Below are positions 35,200 to 44,171 of a stretch of DNA of 64,000 nucleotides, in pieces. The DNA is from Pirellulaceae bacterium. GTDB taxonomy: Bacteria; Planctomycetota; Planctomycetia; Pirellulales; Pirellulaceae. The notes below the pieces were generated by a model. The model was not told the DNA's origin. It did not search any database and saw only the letters and a list, made by a program, of their open reading frames with translations. The stretch is from contig JAHBXS010000003.1 of the NCBI GenBank assembly GCA_019636375.1, positions 186,001 through 250,000 on the forward strand, read 5' to 3'. The translations under genes and the position numbers were made by a program. Numbering within the stretch: position 1 is the first letter of the stretch; every line of letters starts with the position of its first letter.

Positions 35200-38100
35200 T
35201 TAAAAAATAGGCCATACTAACCGAACCGCTAGGCGATACTTTTTGGGAGCGAAAATTTGGTGTTGCTTTGGCTGTTGAGCCAATGCTGTGCTACTGTGAT
35301 AGAGTATCGAGCTACCGCCTTCGAAAAAAGGTTCTGGGAAAGTCTCTTTGTCCTCAAAAATTTCTTGGTTATTTCCGACGATATCAAACAGACCTTCAGC
35401 AGAAGGGAGCTTGAGAGCAATTTCAATTGCCTCGCCCATCGCGTTGTCACGCAACCAAGCGTAATCCAACACGCAAGGCCCTGTTCGGTTGCGCAGGGAT
35501 TCCAACGACTTCATCGACTCAAACGCCGAAAGCCATTCACTTTTGTTCGGCAGGCGATAACCTCCGTTGGGCTTGGCAAGAAGTGTTTCAAGGTTTTGGA
35601 AATCAACTTTCGACCGATAGCAGCAAGAGTCTGCCGGAAGTCCGTTGTTTTCCGTAAGCCAATTGCAAAAGTTCATAATCATTTTGAAGTGCTCGAATTC
35701 GACGATATTGAACGGCAAGTTTGGATTGGCGTTGATCAACTGTTCATGCTCTCGTAGGCGCAAAAAATCTGCAATTTCACCGTTCGATAGTTCGTTCGTG
35801 GCAATACCAAACTTGCGGGGAGGATAACCAGGGCGATCTTCCTCGAATACCGAAAACGACAGTCCTAACTTGTCAATAAACACATTGCCGAGAAGGCCAC
35901 CTTCACTGGCGTCCCGTCTGGCGGATCGCCAAGCCGCCTGATCACCAATATTGAGCCGCCGGAGAATCAACTCACTGGTCGAAAAACAGCAAGAATCTGG
36001 ATCTGAGATAACATGGTGGTAGGCAACTCGACCAAGCCAACGTCGTAGTACCTCATCATAGGTTTCCTTTGCCTGTATCGCGAGTGATTGCAATACTGAA
36101 CGTCGAAGATGCAATCGATCAAACTCGGCGAGCCCCTGTTGTTCGTACAATTGCCGCAATTGAAACAGACGCACTCGCTCCTGAGTCGTCGAAGTGATGG
36201 CGACGATCGCTTGCGGATCGGAGACCCCACCGGCAAAAATTTCAAGCAGCGTTTCCGGGTGTCCCAGTCGGAATAGTGCCAGAGCTTGCTCGGCAACCAA
36301 AAATCTTTGTTCGTTGAGTTCTTTACCTAATGCATTGCAAGTGGCCGATATTGAAGCCAGATTGTCTCGCAACTCCTTCACCTTTGACGGATCGGGGGGA
36401 CCGTTCTCTTGGTTTTCTAGAATGTTCTTAATCTCATTTTCAATATCTGCCTTTTTTTGCCGAGCCTGTTTCAATTGTGCATCGACATCATCCCGGCATT
36501 GTTTTGTATGGGGAAGTGAGCTATCCAGTCGCGACGCGAACGCGTCGGCTAGGCCCAAATCTTCCACGGTTGTCAAAATCGCATCGTAGCGGGCTTCGCT
36601 GGCATCACGAAGCAACACCTCAAAAACATCGATCAGTTCGGCAGGTTGCTCGTGAAATCGGGTAATTGCGAGGGCCAAGACTTTTGCCTGTGCTGGAACT
36701 TCAACGTCCGAAAAAACCTCGATCATCTGTTCGCGAAAATCGTCTCTAGCTAATGACAAGTTACTCAACCAAGCATCGACGAAATTAACTGACTCTTGGG
36801 GCAAAGCCGTAGCAATCAGACCAGCCTGTGCACTCCAGTCACCTTCGCCGCGACAATACAAGATGTCGGCAGACAACGCCCGCAGTCGCTGGCGGGGATT
36901 CAGCGCGACGTCATCGAAAAAGCTAGAGAAGTCGGGAATTAAACTCGGCTGATGCTCGCTCAAAACGGTGACCACGGCACGAACATCTTCCGGGGTTGCA
37001 TCCTCAGAAACGACTGATTCTTCCAATGTCCGGAACATACTCGATTCAAACGGCAAAAGTCCCATCATAAGACGAAATTGCTGTCTGAAGGTCCTTTCTG
37101 GATCGGCGATCTTCTTCTGCAGGTGAGCTTCAGCGAGTCGCGGATACTTGGTCAGTTCTCTCACATGATCTGGAGCAAGTTCAACGTCTTGGTTCATCAG
37201 GTTATCTATCGTCTGCTTGACCGAGTTGACAAGTTGTTGGTGTTGGATTTGTCGCCAGAGTCCCAGGCTGGCCAAAGCGAATATCAAGAGCACCCCGGTA
37301 GCCAACAGAGCCTGTCGACCGAATCGCCTTCCAGCCACCTGCATCACTAGGTTTTCTTTTTCAGTGAGTTCCTTGGAGGGTACGAGAAACCGCCACGCCA
37401 ACCATTCGAGATTGGTGGGGAGATATTTCGGAGTTTGATTGGGCTCGACGAGTAGACTCAAGCTCCGAATTCGCAATTTCGCACGCCCTTGGCGAGTCAT
37501 CCCCAGCGATTGGTCGAGCCAACTGCGGATGCTGGGAACCAAATAGTCGTGGGTCAATTGATACCAGGCCCCGCCAGTTACACTTTGGGCTGAATAACCT
37601 TCCTCCCCTATCGACACGTTAGGATCGGCACGTGTAATGAGCTTGAGTTGTGTATCGAGGGCCTTGATCAATTCGTGGAACACCTGGGGAGCGTTTGCCA
37701 ACCCGGAAGCGGCCTGTAATTCGGATTCGGTACGCATTGCACCGCGAATATCGGATGAGCCACCGGGCAACAATGCTTCCAATATTTTTTGCGAGGCCTC
37801 GCGGTTGAGCCGCAGACGTTTGTCTCTAGCGGAGGGTCCAAAGGCAAACTCCAGGAATTTTTCTCCGGTTCCCGCAACGCCGCCGACCTCGGATAGTTCT
37901 TCAGCGGTCCATGGCCGATGCCGAAACATCTCAGCAAACAAGGTCAAATGGACGCAAATAATCTGACCGTCGATGGCGAGTTGCTCGATGGCCTTGTCGA
38001 TGAACTCCTGTTGAGCGGGTATCAGTTCACCTTCATCCTTCGGCAGGTTCTCAAACGCTTGGCCGATTTTGACCAATATCTTGCGAGCGTGTTTGGTGTC

Positions 38101-39996
38101 AAACAAGTCAATCGCTTGAGCATTTTCGCCCTCGCGAAAGTCAAGTTCCAGGGCATCCATGAACCGAGAAAGCCCCATCATGAAATCGTCTCGCACGAGC
38201 AGCAGGCATTGCAATTGATCCCCATTGCAATATCGCAAGGCCTTAACCAATTGGGCCGATTCAAAATCATCCGAACGACTGAGGCGTTGCTCGAATTGAT
38301 CAAAAACGATGAACCATTTGGTTTTGCCTTCTGGTAACCAATCCCCCTTGGACATGCGATGCAGGATTGTCGGCAAGGCAAGGTCGGCGGGAAGCTCGGG
38401 AATCCGCCGCCGAAGTTCCTTGAGTAGCCGAACCTCGGTGTCGCGTTGGGTGGCTTCGATGTAAATCTCGGCGACGCTGTTGTCCAGATTGGGAAGCAAA
38501 CCCGCTTTTACAAACGAAGATTTTCCGCTGCCGCTGGGCCCGAAAAGAACCCCAACCGGCATCTCTCCGTCAGATTGCAGTTTGGGTTTGATTCGCATCT
38601 GCCAAAATCGGATTGATTCGGGAATCCCGTCACGATTTCTTTGGCCGGGCAGAAGGTCCAAGAAAAAATCCGAATCGTCTTTGGTGAATGACCGCAGTCC
38701 TCGGGGTATGAATTCCTTTCGCGCTTCTGTGTGGGAGTCGCCGGGACCCTTAATGAAATGGCGCAGGTCTTCAGCCAATTCATCCGCAGAACCATAGCGA
38801 TCTCGTTGTTGGCGTTCGAGACATTTCACGCAAATTCGCTGCAATTCTTGCGGGATAGACGGATCGATCTGCCGTGGCGGTCTCGGGTCACGTTGTTCGA
38901 TTTGATCGTAGATGTCATTGTCGTTCAAGCCGTCAAACGGACGACGCCCAGTGAGTAGTTCATAAAGGATCACGCCCAGACTCCACAAATCGCTACGACC
39001 ATCAATGCGTTGGGTATTGGCCGAAACTTGTTCGGGCGACATATAATATTTTGTCCCGCAAAATTGTCGGGGCGCGGCAAGTTGGTCTTGTTCGAGGAGA
39101 GCCAGTCCGAAGTCAGCGATCAAGGGATGACCATGCCTGTCGATCAGAATATTCCCCGGTTTCAAGTCGCGATGAAACACGCCGTGTTGATGGGCATAAG
39201 TTAAGGTTTCGGCAATTTTGAGAACGAATTCCGCAATTTGCTGATGTCCCCGCGGACGCGAAGGAGAATTGGCCAAATCTTCACCGTCAATCAATTGCAT
39301 TACAATCCCGGGCAATTGATGGTGAGTATCAACACCAACAATTCGAACAATCCCAGGATGATCTAGGTGAATCGATTTTTTCGCCTCGGCCTCGAATAAT
39401 TGATATTGCTCCCCGGTAAGCACGCGATCTGGTCGCGGAAACTTGATCGCAACAAGCTCTCCCGTACGGAGATTTTCCGCTCGGCAGACGACTCCAAAGC
39501 CACCTTGTTTAAGGATCGTGATCTGGTGGTAGGGCCCCCAGTAATTTGGCGGCTCGAATTTGGCCCTGGAATCGACGACGACCTGAAAATCATCCATGGA
39601 AGTGAGGTCGTCTTCGGACTTGGGGGGTTTGACGAATTCGGATGTCGCGCGACCGGCTTGCTGTTCGCGAAGCTTTTTCAGCCGCTCGAAGGACCGTTGG
39701 ATCGCCGGCGCGAATTCTGGAAAACGCAGCCGGTATTCGGCCAGATCAACTGCTTGGCAGGCATTGATACGCAACTCCATCTCAACGAAGATCAACTCTC
39801 CGATTAAAGCCGCAAGAATTTGACCGGGAGTATGCGAGGGGGGACCGGCAGCCAGATAATCGGCTGCACGTGGTTTGAAGTCTTCGATTCGAAACTCTGG
39901 ATTTTCGGCAAACATTTTCTCGAATTCGCGACAAGCCTGGTCGATCAGGCTGTCTATCGCTGCGTTGAAGTCGGAGCCCCCCGAATTGTTGTTCAT
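35200..39996 (-). CDS. Ser/Thr kinase - STAND-like ATPase - FGE-like fusion, membrane-anchored
   Basis: A 1598-residue protein starting at the ATG at 39996, which overlaps the sigma factor stop (ATGA). Parts in order: N-terminal helical region (1-140); active-looking kinase (about 145-415; VAIKFPRP Lys, HRDLKPGNIL near 274, ADFGLALLEQ, MSPEQ); P-loop ATPase of STAND/nSTAND type (GVLFGPSGSGKSSFVKAGLL near 485); a membrane segment (about 890-912, LLATGVLLIFALASLGLW); helical repeats and a coiled coil (about 1160-1220); a C-terminal FGE/SUMF1-like fold (about 1380-1598; GGYRLPNKSEWL, GLFDIVGN). The FGE-like part has no Cys near its end and should not oxidise sulfatases; it may bind ligand. Likely a sensor kinase regulating the sigma factor. 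Confidence 0.88.
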   Translation of the reverse strand: MNNNSGGSDFNAAIDSLIDQACREFEKMFAENPEFRIEDFKPRAADYLAAGPPSHTPGQILAALIGELIFVEMELRINACQAVDLAEYRLRFPEFAPAIQRSFERLKKLREQQAGRATSEFVKPPKSEDDLTSMDDFQVVVDSRAKFEPPNYWGPYHQITILKQGGFGVVCRAENLRTGELVAIKFPRPDRVLTGEQYQLFEAEAKKSIHLDHPGIVRIVGVDTHHQLPGIVMQLIDGEDLANSPSRPRGHQQIAEFVLKIAETLTYAHQHGVFHRDLKPGNILIDRHGHPLIADFGLALLEQDQLAAPRQFCGTKYYMSPEQVSANTQRIDGRSDLWSLGVILYELLTGRRPFDGLNDNDIYDQIEQRDPRPPRQIDPSIPQELQRICVKCLERQQRDRYGSADELAEDLRHFIKGPGDSHTEARKEFIPRGLRSFTKDDSDFFLDLLPGQRNRDGIPESIRFWQMRIKPKLQSDGEMPVGVLFGPSGSGKSSFVKAGLLPNLDNSVAEIYIEATQRDTEVRLLKELRRRIPELPADLALPTILHRMSKGDWLPEGKTKWFIVFDQFEQRLSRSDDFESAQLVKALRYCNGDQLQCLLLVRDDFMMGLSRFMDALELDFREGENAQAIDLFDTKHARKILVKIGQAFENLPKDEGELIPAQQEFIDKAIEQLAIDGQIICVHLTLFAEMFRHRPWTAEELSEVGGVAGTGEKFLEFAFGPSARDKRLRLNREASQKILEALLPGGSSDIRGAMRTESELQAASGLANAPQVFHELIKALDTQLKLITRADPNVSIGEEGYSAQSVTGGAWYQLTHDYLVPSIRSWLDQSLGMTRQGRAKLRIRSLSLLVEPNQTPKYLPTNLEWLAWRFLVPSKELTEKENLVMQVAGRRFGRQALLATGVLLIFALASLGLWRQIQHQQLVNSVKQTIDNLMNQDVELAPDHVRELTKYPRLAEAHLQKKIADPERTFRQQFRLMMGLLPFESSMFRTLEESVVSEDATPEDVRAVVTVLSEHQPSLIPDFSSFFDDVALNPRQRLRALSADILYCRGEGDWSAQAGLIATALPQESVNFVDAWLSNLSLARDDFREQMIEVFSDVEVPAQAKVLALAITRFHEQPAELIDVFEVLLRDASEARYDAILTTVEDLGLADAFASRLDSSLPHTKQCRDDVDAQLKQARQKKADIENEIKNILENQENGPPDPSKVKELRDNLASISATCNALGKELNEQRFLVAEQALALFRLGHPETLLEIFAGGVSDPQAIVAITSTTQERVRLFQLRQLYEQQGLAEFDRLHLRRSVLQSLAIQAKETYDEVLRRWLGRVAYHHVISDPDSCCFSTSELILRRLNIGDQAAWRSARRDASEGGLLGNVFIDKLGLSFSVFEEDRPGYPPRKFGIATNELSNGEIADFLRLREHEQLINANPNLPFNIVEFEHFKMIMNFCNWLTENNGLPADSCCYRSKVDFQNLETLLAKPNGGYRLPNKSEWLSAFESMKSLESLRNRTGPCVLDYAWLRDNAMGEAIEIALKLPSAEGLFDIVGNNQEIFEDKETFPEPFFEGGSSILYHSSTALAQQPKQHQIFAPKKYRLAVRLVWPIF

Positions 39997-40607
39997 CGAT
40001 CGGTCTCCGCAATGGTCCATCGTTTGCGAATGGAATACAACGCCCGTTCGATGGTCCGTTGACTTGTCTGTTGTAAGTCTGCGATCTCTCGATTGGTGTG
40101 CCCCTGCATTTTCAGCAGCGCGACCTCACGAAGATTTGGGTCGTTGAGTAGACTTAGTCGATTTTCAAATAGTTCCCAAAAAACGGCGGCGGTCTCTGGG
40201 GTTGGGAGCAAATCTTCCAAGCTGGCAATCCCAGGGCTGTTCGAGTCGTGGGGCGAGGTTTGGAAAACCGACTCCGTTCGCACCAAGCCTTCGCCGGTTT
40301 TTTGTGAATATTGATGGCGAAGGATGTCCTTGGCACGGCGATCGACCAACATCGCCAAAACCTGCCAAAGATCGTTGCGATCCTCTAGTCGCGAAAAACG
40401 ATCTTCCTTGACCATTTGAAAAAAGTCACAAAAGGCCTGCTGAACAACATCCTCCTCATCGGTGACCGACTTGCGACGTGTCGTAAAACGGTTTTTGGCA
40501 AATTGAATGAGCCGCCGGACATAACGATTCCAAACCTGATCGGCTGCATCGCTGTCCCCTTGTTTCAGGCGTTCGATGTATTGCGAGATAGAGTTTTCAG
40601 ACGACAT
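39993..40607 (-). CDS. ECF-type RNA polymerase sigma factor, kinase-linked
   Basis: A 204-residue sigma factor: region 2 about residues 20-90 (QVWNRYVRRLIQFAKNRF, DEEDVVQQAFCDFFQ, WQVLAMLVDRRAKDILRHQ), a linker of about 50 residues, then region 4 about 145-200 (REVALLKMQGHTNREIADLQ, SQRTIERALYSIRKRW). No anti-sigma gene is adjacent; its stop overlaps the start of the kinase fusion, so control is probably by phosphorylation or kinase binding, the arrangement known for planctomycete sigma/kinase pairs. Transcribed away from the 156-residue protein gene across a 281-bp shared upstream region. Confidence 0.92.
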   Translation of the reverse strand: MSSENSISQYIERLKQGDSDAADQVWNRYVRRLIQFAKNRFTTRRKSVTDEEDVVQQAFCDFFQMVKEDRFSRLEDRNDLWQVLAMLVDRRAKDILRHQYSQKTGEGLVRTESVFQTSPHDSNSPGIASLEDLLPTPETAAVFWELFENRLSLLNDPNLREVALLKMQGHTNREIADLQQTSQRTIERALYSIRKRWTIAETDR

Positions 40608-40888
40608 GTTTTTGCACGATAACCTTATAAAACCAACGCAAACAGTTGCTTCAAAGCGGCCAGAGGAACATGCTATCTGTCTTGTTCATGCCAATCGGTA
40701 GAAAGCTATCACATTCCGATTATACCGGGCCTAAGGGAATACCGCCAATAATTGCGCGACTTTTTGGGCAAATTGCCCACTTTTTGGATGCCAAAAAAAA
40801 TTTCGATCTTTTTTTCAAAATTTTGGCGGGTTCCGTCAGGTTTTTACGAGTGACTGTTTAAGAGCTTTCAATTCCATAGGAACTAGCA
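40608..40888. promoter_or_regulatory. Divergent upstream region of sigma factor and 40889 gene
   Basis: Contains the second copy of the shared element (40817-40856) and very A/T-rich blocks (ccaaaaaaaatttcgatc, tttttttcaaaatttt). The sigma factor and the 156-residue protein are read outward from here, so both may answer to one signal. Confidence 0.6.
40817..40856 (+). promoter_or_regulatory. Shared upstream element, copy 2
   Basis: TTTTGGCGGG, ten bases (ttccgtcagg), TTTTTACGAGT, ending about 40 bases before the ATG at 40889. GGCGGG and TTTTTACGAGT and their spacing are identical to copy 1. Candidate promoter for the ECF factor encoded next to it. Confidence 0.6.
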
Positions 40889-41359
40889 ATGGCAAACATC
40901 CCACCTTCCCTCCCTCCTAGCGCGTCGGAGACTTACCAAAAAATCATAAAATATTGCCGAAGAATATTGTCGGAAGCCCGCCCTATTGCGGAATTCTACG
41001 AGGATTTAGTTCAGATAAGAGAGGCGATCAAACGGTTGCCAACACTCGAAAAAGGACGTGACGCGTTTTGGCTCCGAATCGACAACGCCGCGCGATTTTT
41101 GGAGGCTGAAGAAGCAGTAGCGGCACAGTACGAAATTCGCCTGTTGCTCAACTCGCTCGAAAGTCAAATCGAAGACTCCACTAGGTCCAAGCGGGGCGAC
41201 AAAAAAAATGATAATGATCGCGACCGGCCCGGTTCGACAATGGCAATGAACCGAGGAGATTTTGTCAGGCGGTTTTGTTTTGAACTTATCGGCTTCCCGC
41301 AATTTTCCGAAACTCCTGGGCCCGATGTTGAGGAGAGTTCAACATCGGTCGTTTATTAG
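40889..41359 (+). CDS. Small protein of unknown function beside the sigma factor
   Basis: A 156-residue protein, no signal or membrane segment. AGGA lies eight bases before the ATG. Residues 10-95 are mostly helical (TYQKIIKYCRRILSEARPI, DLVQIREAIKRLPTLEKG); 96-125 is charged and probably disordered; the C-terminus is acidic and Ser-rich (PGPDVEESSTSVV). No family recognised. Divergent from the sigma/kinase operon and preceded by the shared element, so it may be a target or partner of that system. Confidence 0.65.
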   Translation: MANIPPSLPPSASETYQKIIKYCRRILSEARPIAEFYEDLVQIREAIKRLPTLEKGRDAFWLRIDNAARFLEAEEAVAAQYEIRLLLNSLESQIEDSTRSKRGDKKNDNDRDRPGSTMAMNRGDFVRRFCFELIGFPQFSETPGPDVEESSTSVVY

Positions 41360-41664
41360 GCATTTTTTTCAAATCCAAATTTGGAAAGTGTTCTCAGTTT
41401 CTGAATGGCTTCGAGGGGGCGAATTCTTTTTTGCCACCAGGGTCGCATGCGCCCATCAATTGATTGGCAGCCTTTCTTGGCTCGGAGGGAGAGCTTACCA
41501 ACTTGCCCTGCATCGTGATTTTCGGGCAAGCAAACGTGCTCTTTTTTCCAGTCCCACATTCCGTTCCCCCTTTTATTTATCGCATCGCGTGTCTGTTCGA
41601 ATATTTTTGTTTGCCCTAAAATGAGGGGCGACAATGTTTTTTGTGGTTCATGCAAGGGGACAAC
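41360..41664. other. Intergenic region, nothing recognised
   Basis: 305 bp between the 156-residue protein gene and the asparaginase-type gene. No hairpin terminator, repeat or credible gene was seen. It presumably holds the promoter of the following two-gene unit. Confidence 0.5.
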
Positions 41665-42741
41665 ATGCGAAAGATCTTTAACAACAGGTTTTTGTGCGGA
41701 TTCGTCCTGCTTGCTTGGAACAGCTTTTTTGTAACACAGGCGACGATGGCACAAGAAGAAAATCAAATCGAAAACCGTTCTAAACGTTACGCCATCGCTC
41801 TTCATGGAGGCGCGGGGACGGCACCCAACATGTATCGTCGCGAAGCGAATGAGCAACGCCGTGCATCTCTTGAGATGGCTCTTAGAATCGGAACCGATAT
41901 CTTAGAAAAGGGTGGAAGTGCCCTGGATGCGGTCGAACAGGTTGTGCGCTTCATGGAAGACGACCCACAGTTCAACGCCGGAGTCGGAGCGGTCTTCAAT
42001 GCCGCAGGGGGACACGAACTTGACGCCTCGATCATGGATGGAAAATCACTTAACTGCGGAGCGGTGACCGGAGTTTCTCGAATCAAAAATCCAATCAGTC
42101 TCGCGCGGCTCGTGATGACCGAAACGCCTCACATTTTATTGATGGGGCAAGGGGCGGAGGACTTTGCCGTTCAACAAGGTCTCGATCTGGTTCCTCCCGA
42201 ACACTTCGACACAACTAGAGCCCGCGAGGCCTGGGAGCGAACGCGGCAGCGACAAAAGTCTTCATCGTCATCAAATTTGAAACCCGAAGCCCACCCGGAA
42301 GACATCGGTGCCGCTTACGGGACCGTCGGCTGCGTCGCGCTGGATAGTCACGGCAATCTCGCGGCCGCGACCAGCACAGGAGGCATGTCCAACAAGTCCT
42401 TCGGTCGCGTCGGTGACACCCCGATCATCGGTGCGGGGAATTACGCCGCAAATGGAGTTGTTGCCGTCTCTGGCACAGGAACCGGCGAACAATTTATGCG
42501 ACATTTGGTGGCCTATGAGGTGGCCGCGTTGATAAAGTACAAAGAACTTTCGGTCGACGAAGCTGTAAAATACATCTTGGACCACACGCTCGACCCCGGC
42601 GATGGCGGGCTCATTGCCGTTTCTGCCGGGGGCAAAATCTCGGTCCGTTACAACACGCAGGGAATGGGAAGCGCTGCTGCCGATTCCAACGGAAAATTCG
42701 AAGTCTACTGGGACATTTCGAAAAGTAAGCCTAACGAATAA
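41665..42741 (+). CDS. Isoaspartyl peptidase / L-asparaginase family (Ntn hydrolase)
   Basis: A 358-residue protein. ATG at 41665 follows AAGGGG and begins a signal peptide (MRKIFNNRFLCGFVLLAW to about residue 32), so the enzyme is exported; the family is more often cytoplasmic. Features: ALHGGAGTAP, GGSALDAVEQVV, NAGVGAVFN, and AAYGTVGCVALD with the nucleophilic Thr T220 at the autocleavage point, then ATSTGGMSNKSFGRVGD and GTGTGEQFMR. It probably removes isoaspartyl or beta-aspartyl links from peptides. It is followed by a phosphoesterase gene 51 bases on. Confidence 0.92.
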   Translation: MRKIFNNRFLCGFVLLAWNSFFVTQATMAQEENQIENRSKRYAIALHGGAGTAPNMYRREANEQRRASLEMALRIGTDILEKGGSALDAVEQVVRFMEDDPQFNAGVGAVFNAAGGHELDASIMDGKSLNCGAVTGVSRIKNPISLARLVMTETPHILLMGQGAEDFAVQQGLDLVPPEHFDTTRAREAWERTRQRQKSSSSSNLKPEAHPEDIGAAYGTVGCVALDSHGNLAAATSTGGMSNKSFGRVGDTPIIGAGNYAANGVVAVSGTGTGEQFMRHLVAYEVAALIKYKELSVDEAVKYILDHTLDPGDGGLIAVSAGGKISVRYNTQGMGSAAADSNGKFEVYWDISKSKPNE

Positions 42742-42792
42742 ACAACAAGAAATACAAGCCTTTTCCGCAACATTCGAACTGGAGAAATGCGA

Positions 42793-43701
42793 ATGAAGAA
42801 TCTACTTTCACAATTCGATCGCCGAGAATTTTTGCTGGTCACTACCAGTGGAGTAGTAGGCGCGATGCTCCCCTATCGATTATTCGCCGGACGAGTTTTG
42901 GCGGATACTGATGAAATTGTTGCGCGGTTTGCCGTAGGGGGAGACTTGCATTTCGGGCAGGGGGAGTTTGAGCAGAACTCTACGAATCTGGTTGATTGGA
43001 TGAATCGAGAACGCGATCAACGGGGGCTCGATATGTTTTTCCTTAATGGCGATATCGTTCACGACACCACCGATCAGTATTTACCTTTGAAAGAACGGTA
43101 TCTTTCCAAATTGCAAATGCCGATGTGGGCCGTCAAAGGGAACCATGACTTTCTTGCCAAAGAACAAACTTGGAACGACATTTGGGAACACCCAGAGAAT
43201 CATGTCATTCGGCAAGGCGATTTTTCCTGGATCATCGCCGACACGAGTCGCGCGGATAATCAAGACAGCACTGATTACACGGCGGCTGATCTGGAGTGGC
43301 TGACGAAGAATTTGGAGGAGCAGCAAAACCAGCGTGGGGTCTTCATCATCATGCACATTGCCCAGCGTCGCGAAGGAATCGACAACTGGCCAAAATTTGG
43401 TGTCGGCCATTCTCGACCCGAACGCGCGCCTGAAGGCGAGCAGGTGATGCAATTGATCGAGAGCACACCCAATGTGGTCGCTGTTTTTCATGGTCACAAC
43501 CACAACGAACGGGGGCGTTATCTTTCAGGCGGCAAACCCTACTTTTTTTGTAGTCGCCTGGGTCACACCTGGGGAAACACGATTGGCTATCGCATTGTCG
43601 AGATTTACCAAGGTGGAACTGCCAAAACCTACCAATACGACCCCAACGCCGACGCCGTCCTCGAGGCACATGAACTAAATCTCAAATCGCAAAACCATTA
43701 A
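42793..43701 (+). CDS. Metallophosphoesterase, Tat-exported
   Basis: A 302-residue protein. The ATG at 42793 is eight bases from GGAG; the ATG at 42787 is too close. The N-terminus has FDRREFLLVTTSGVVG, a twin-arginine signal. The calcineurin-like metal-binding blocks are complete: GGDLHFG, LNGDIVHD, VKGNHDF, IIMHIAQ and FHGHNHNERG. It would hydrolyse a phosphomono- or diester outside the cytoplasmic membrane; substrate unknown. Probably co-transcribed with the Ntn hydrolase gene. Confidence 0.9.
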   Translation: MKNLLSQFDRREFLLVTTSGVVGAMLPYRLFAGRVLADTDEIVARFAVGGDLHFGQGEFEQNSTNLVDWMNRERDQRGLDMFFLNGDIVHDTTDQYLPLKERYLSKLQMPMWAVKGNHDFLAKEQTWNDIWEHPENHVIRQGDFSWIIADTSRADNQDSTDYTAADLEWLTKNLEEQQNQRGVFIIMHIAQRREGIDNWPKFGVGHSRPERAPEGEQVMQLIESTPNVVAVFHGHNHNERGRYLSGGKPYFFCSRLGHTWGNTIGYRIVEIYQGGTAKTYQYDPNADAVLEAHELNLKSQNH

Positions 43702-44171
43702 AAGCACGAAAGCCTTTCTTACCTGGTTCCATTGAAAGGTTATTGTTTTTCAAAATTCCCCATGTCCTTTGTCCCCTGGAAGAGTCTGCGGTATTCGGAT
43801 TTCACGTTGGCTTCGGCGGCAAAGTTTTTCGTCTTTACTTGAGTGCAAAATCCAGTTGGGCCCCAAAGTCCTCAGAATTTCGCCATGAAACCAAAGCTCT
43901 AAACGAGAATACCTGCGAAATTCCTAAAAAATCTGTTAGAATTTGCTGTCGCGCGGTGCAAATGGAATTCCTTGGAAATGCCGGGCAGATAAAATGTTTG
44001 AAACGGTGATACGGGACGTCGGATTCAGTCTGTTAATGAAGCAGTCCGCCATCGTCTACGGCTGTTGACGAACGTTGGCCATGCAATAGGTTTGACGAAA
44101 CGTCCGGCGTTTCCCGTTTTGCACCATTTTTGCGTGAAAAAGTTTAGTGAAAATCAATTAGGAGAACTTCC
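43702..44171. other. Intergenic region, nothing recognised
   Basis: 470 bp with no protein-like frame, no strong hairpin and no repeat that I recognise. AGGAG-like sequence before the Bax-inhibitor gene (ttaggagaactt) is the only clear signal. Confidence 0.5.

Noticed and set aside
35200..35860. Active formylglycine-generating enzyme
   Set aside because: The copper-binding cysteines expected near the end are absent.
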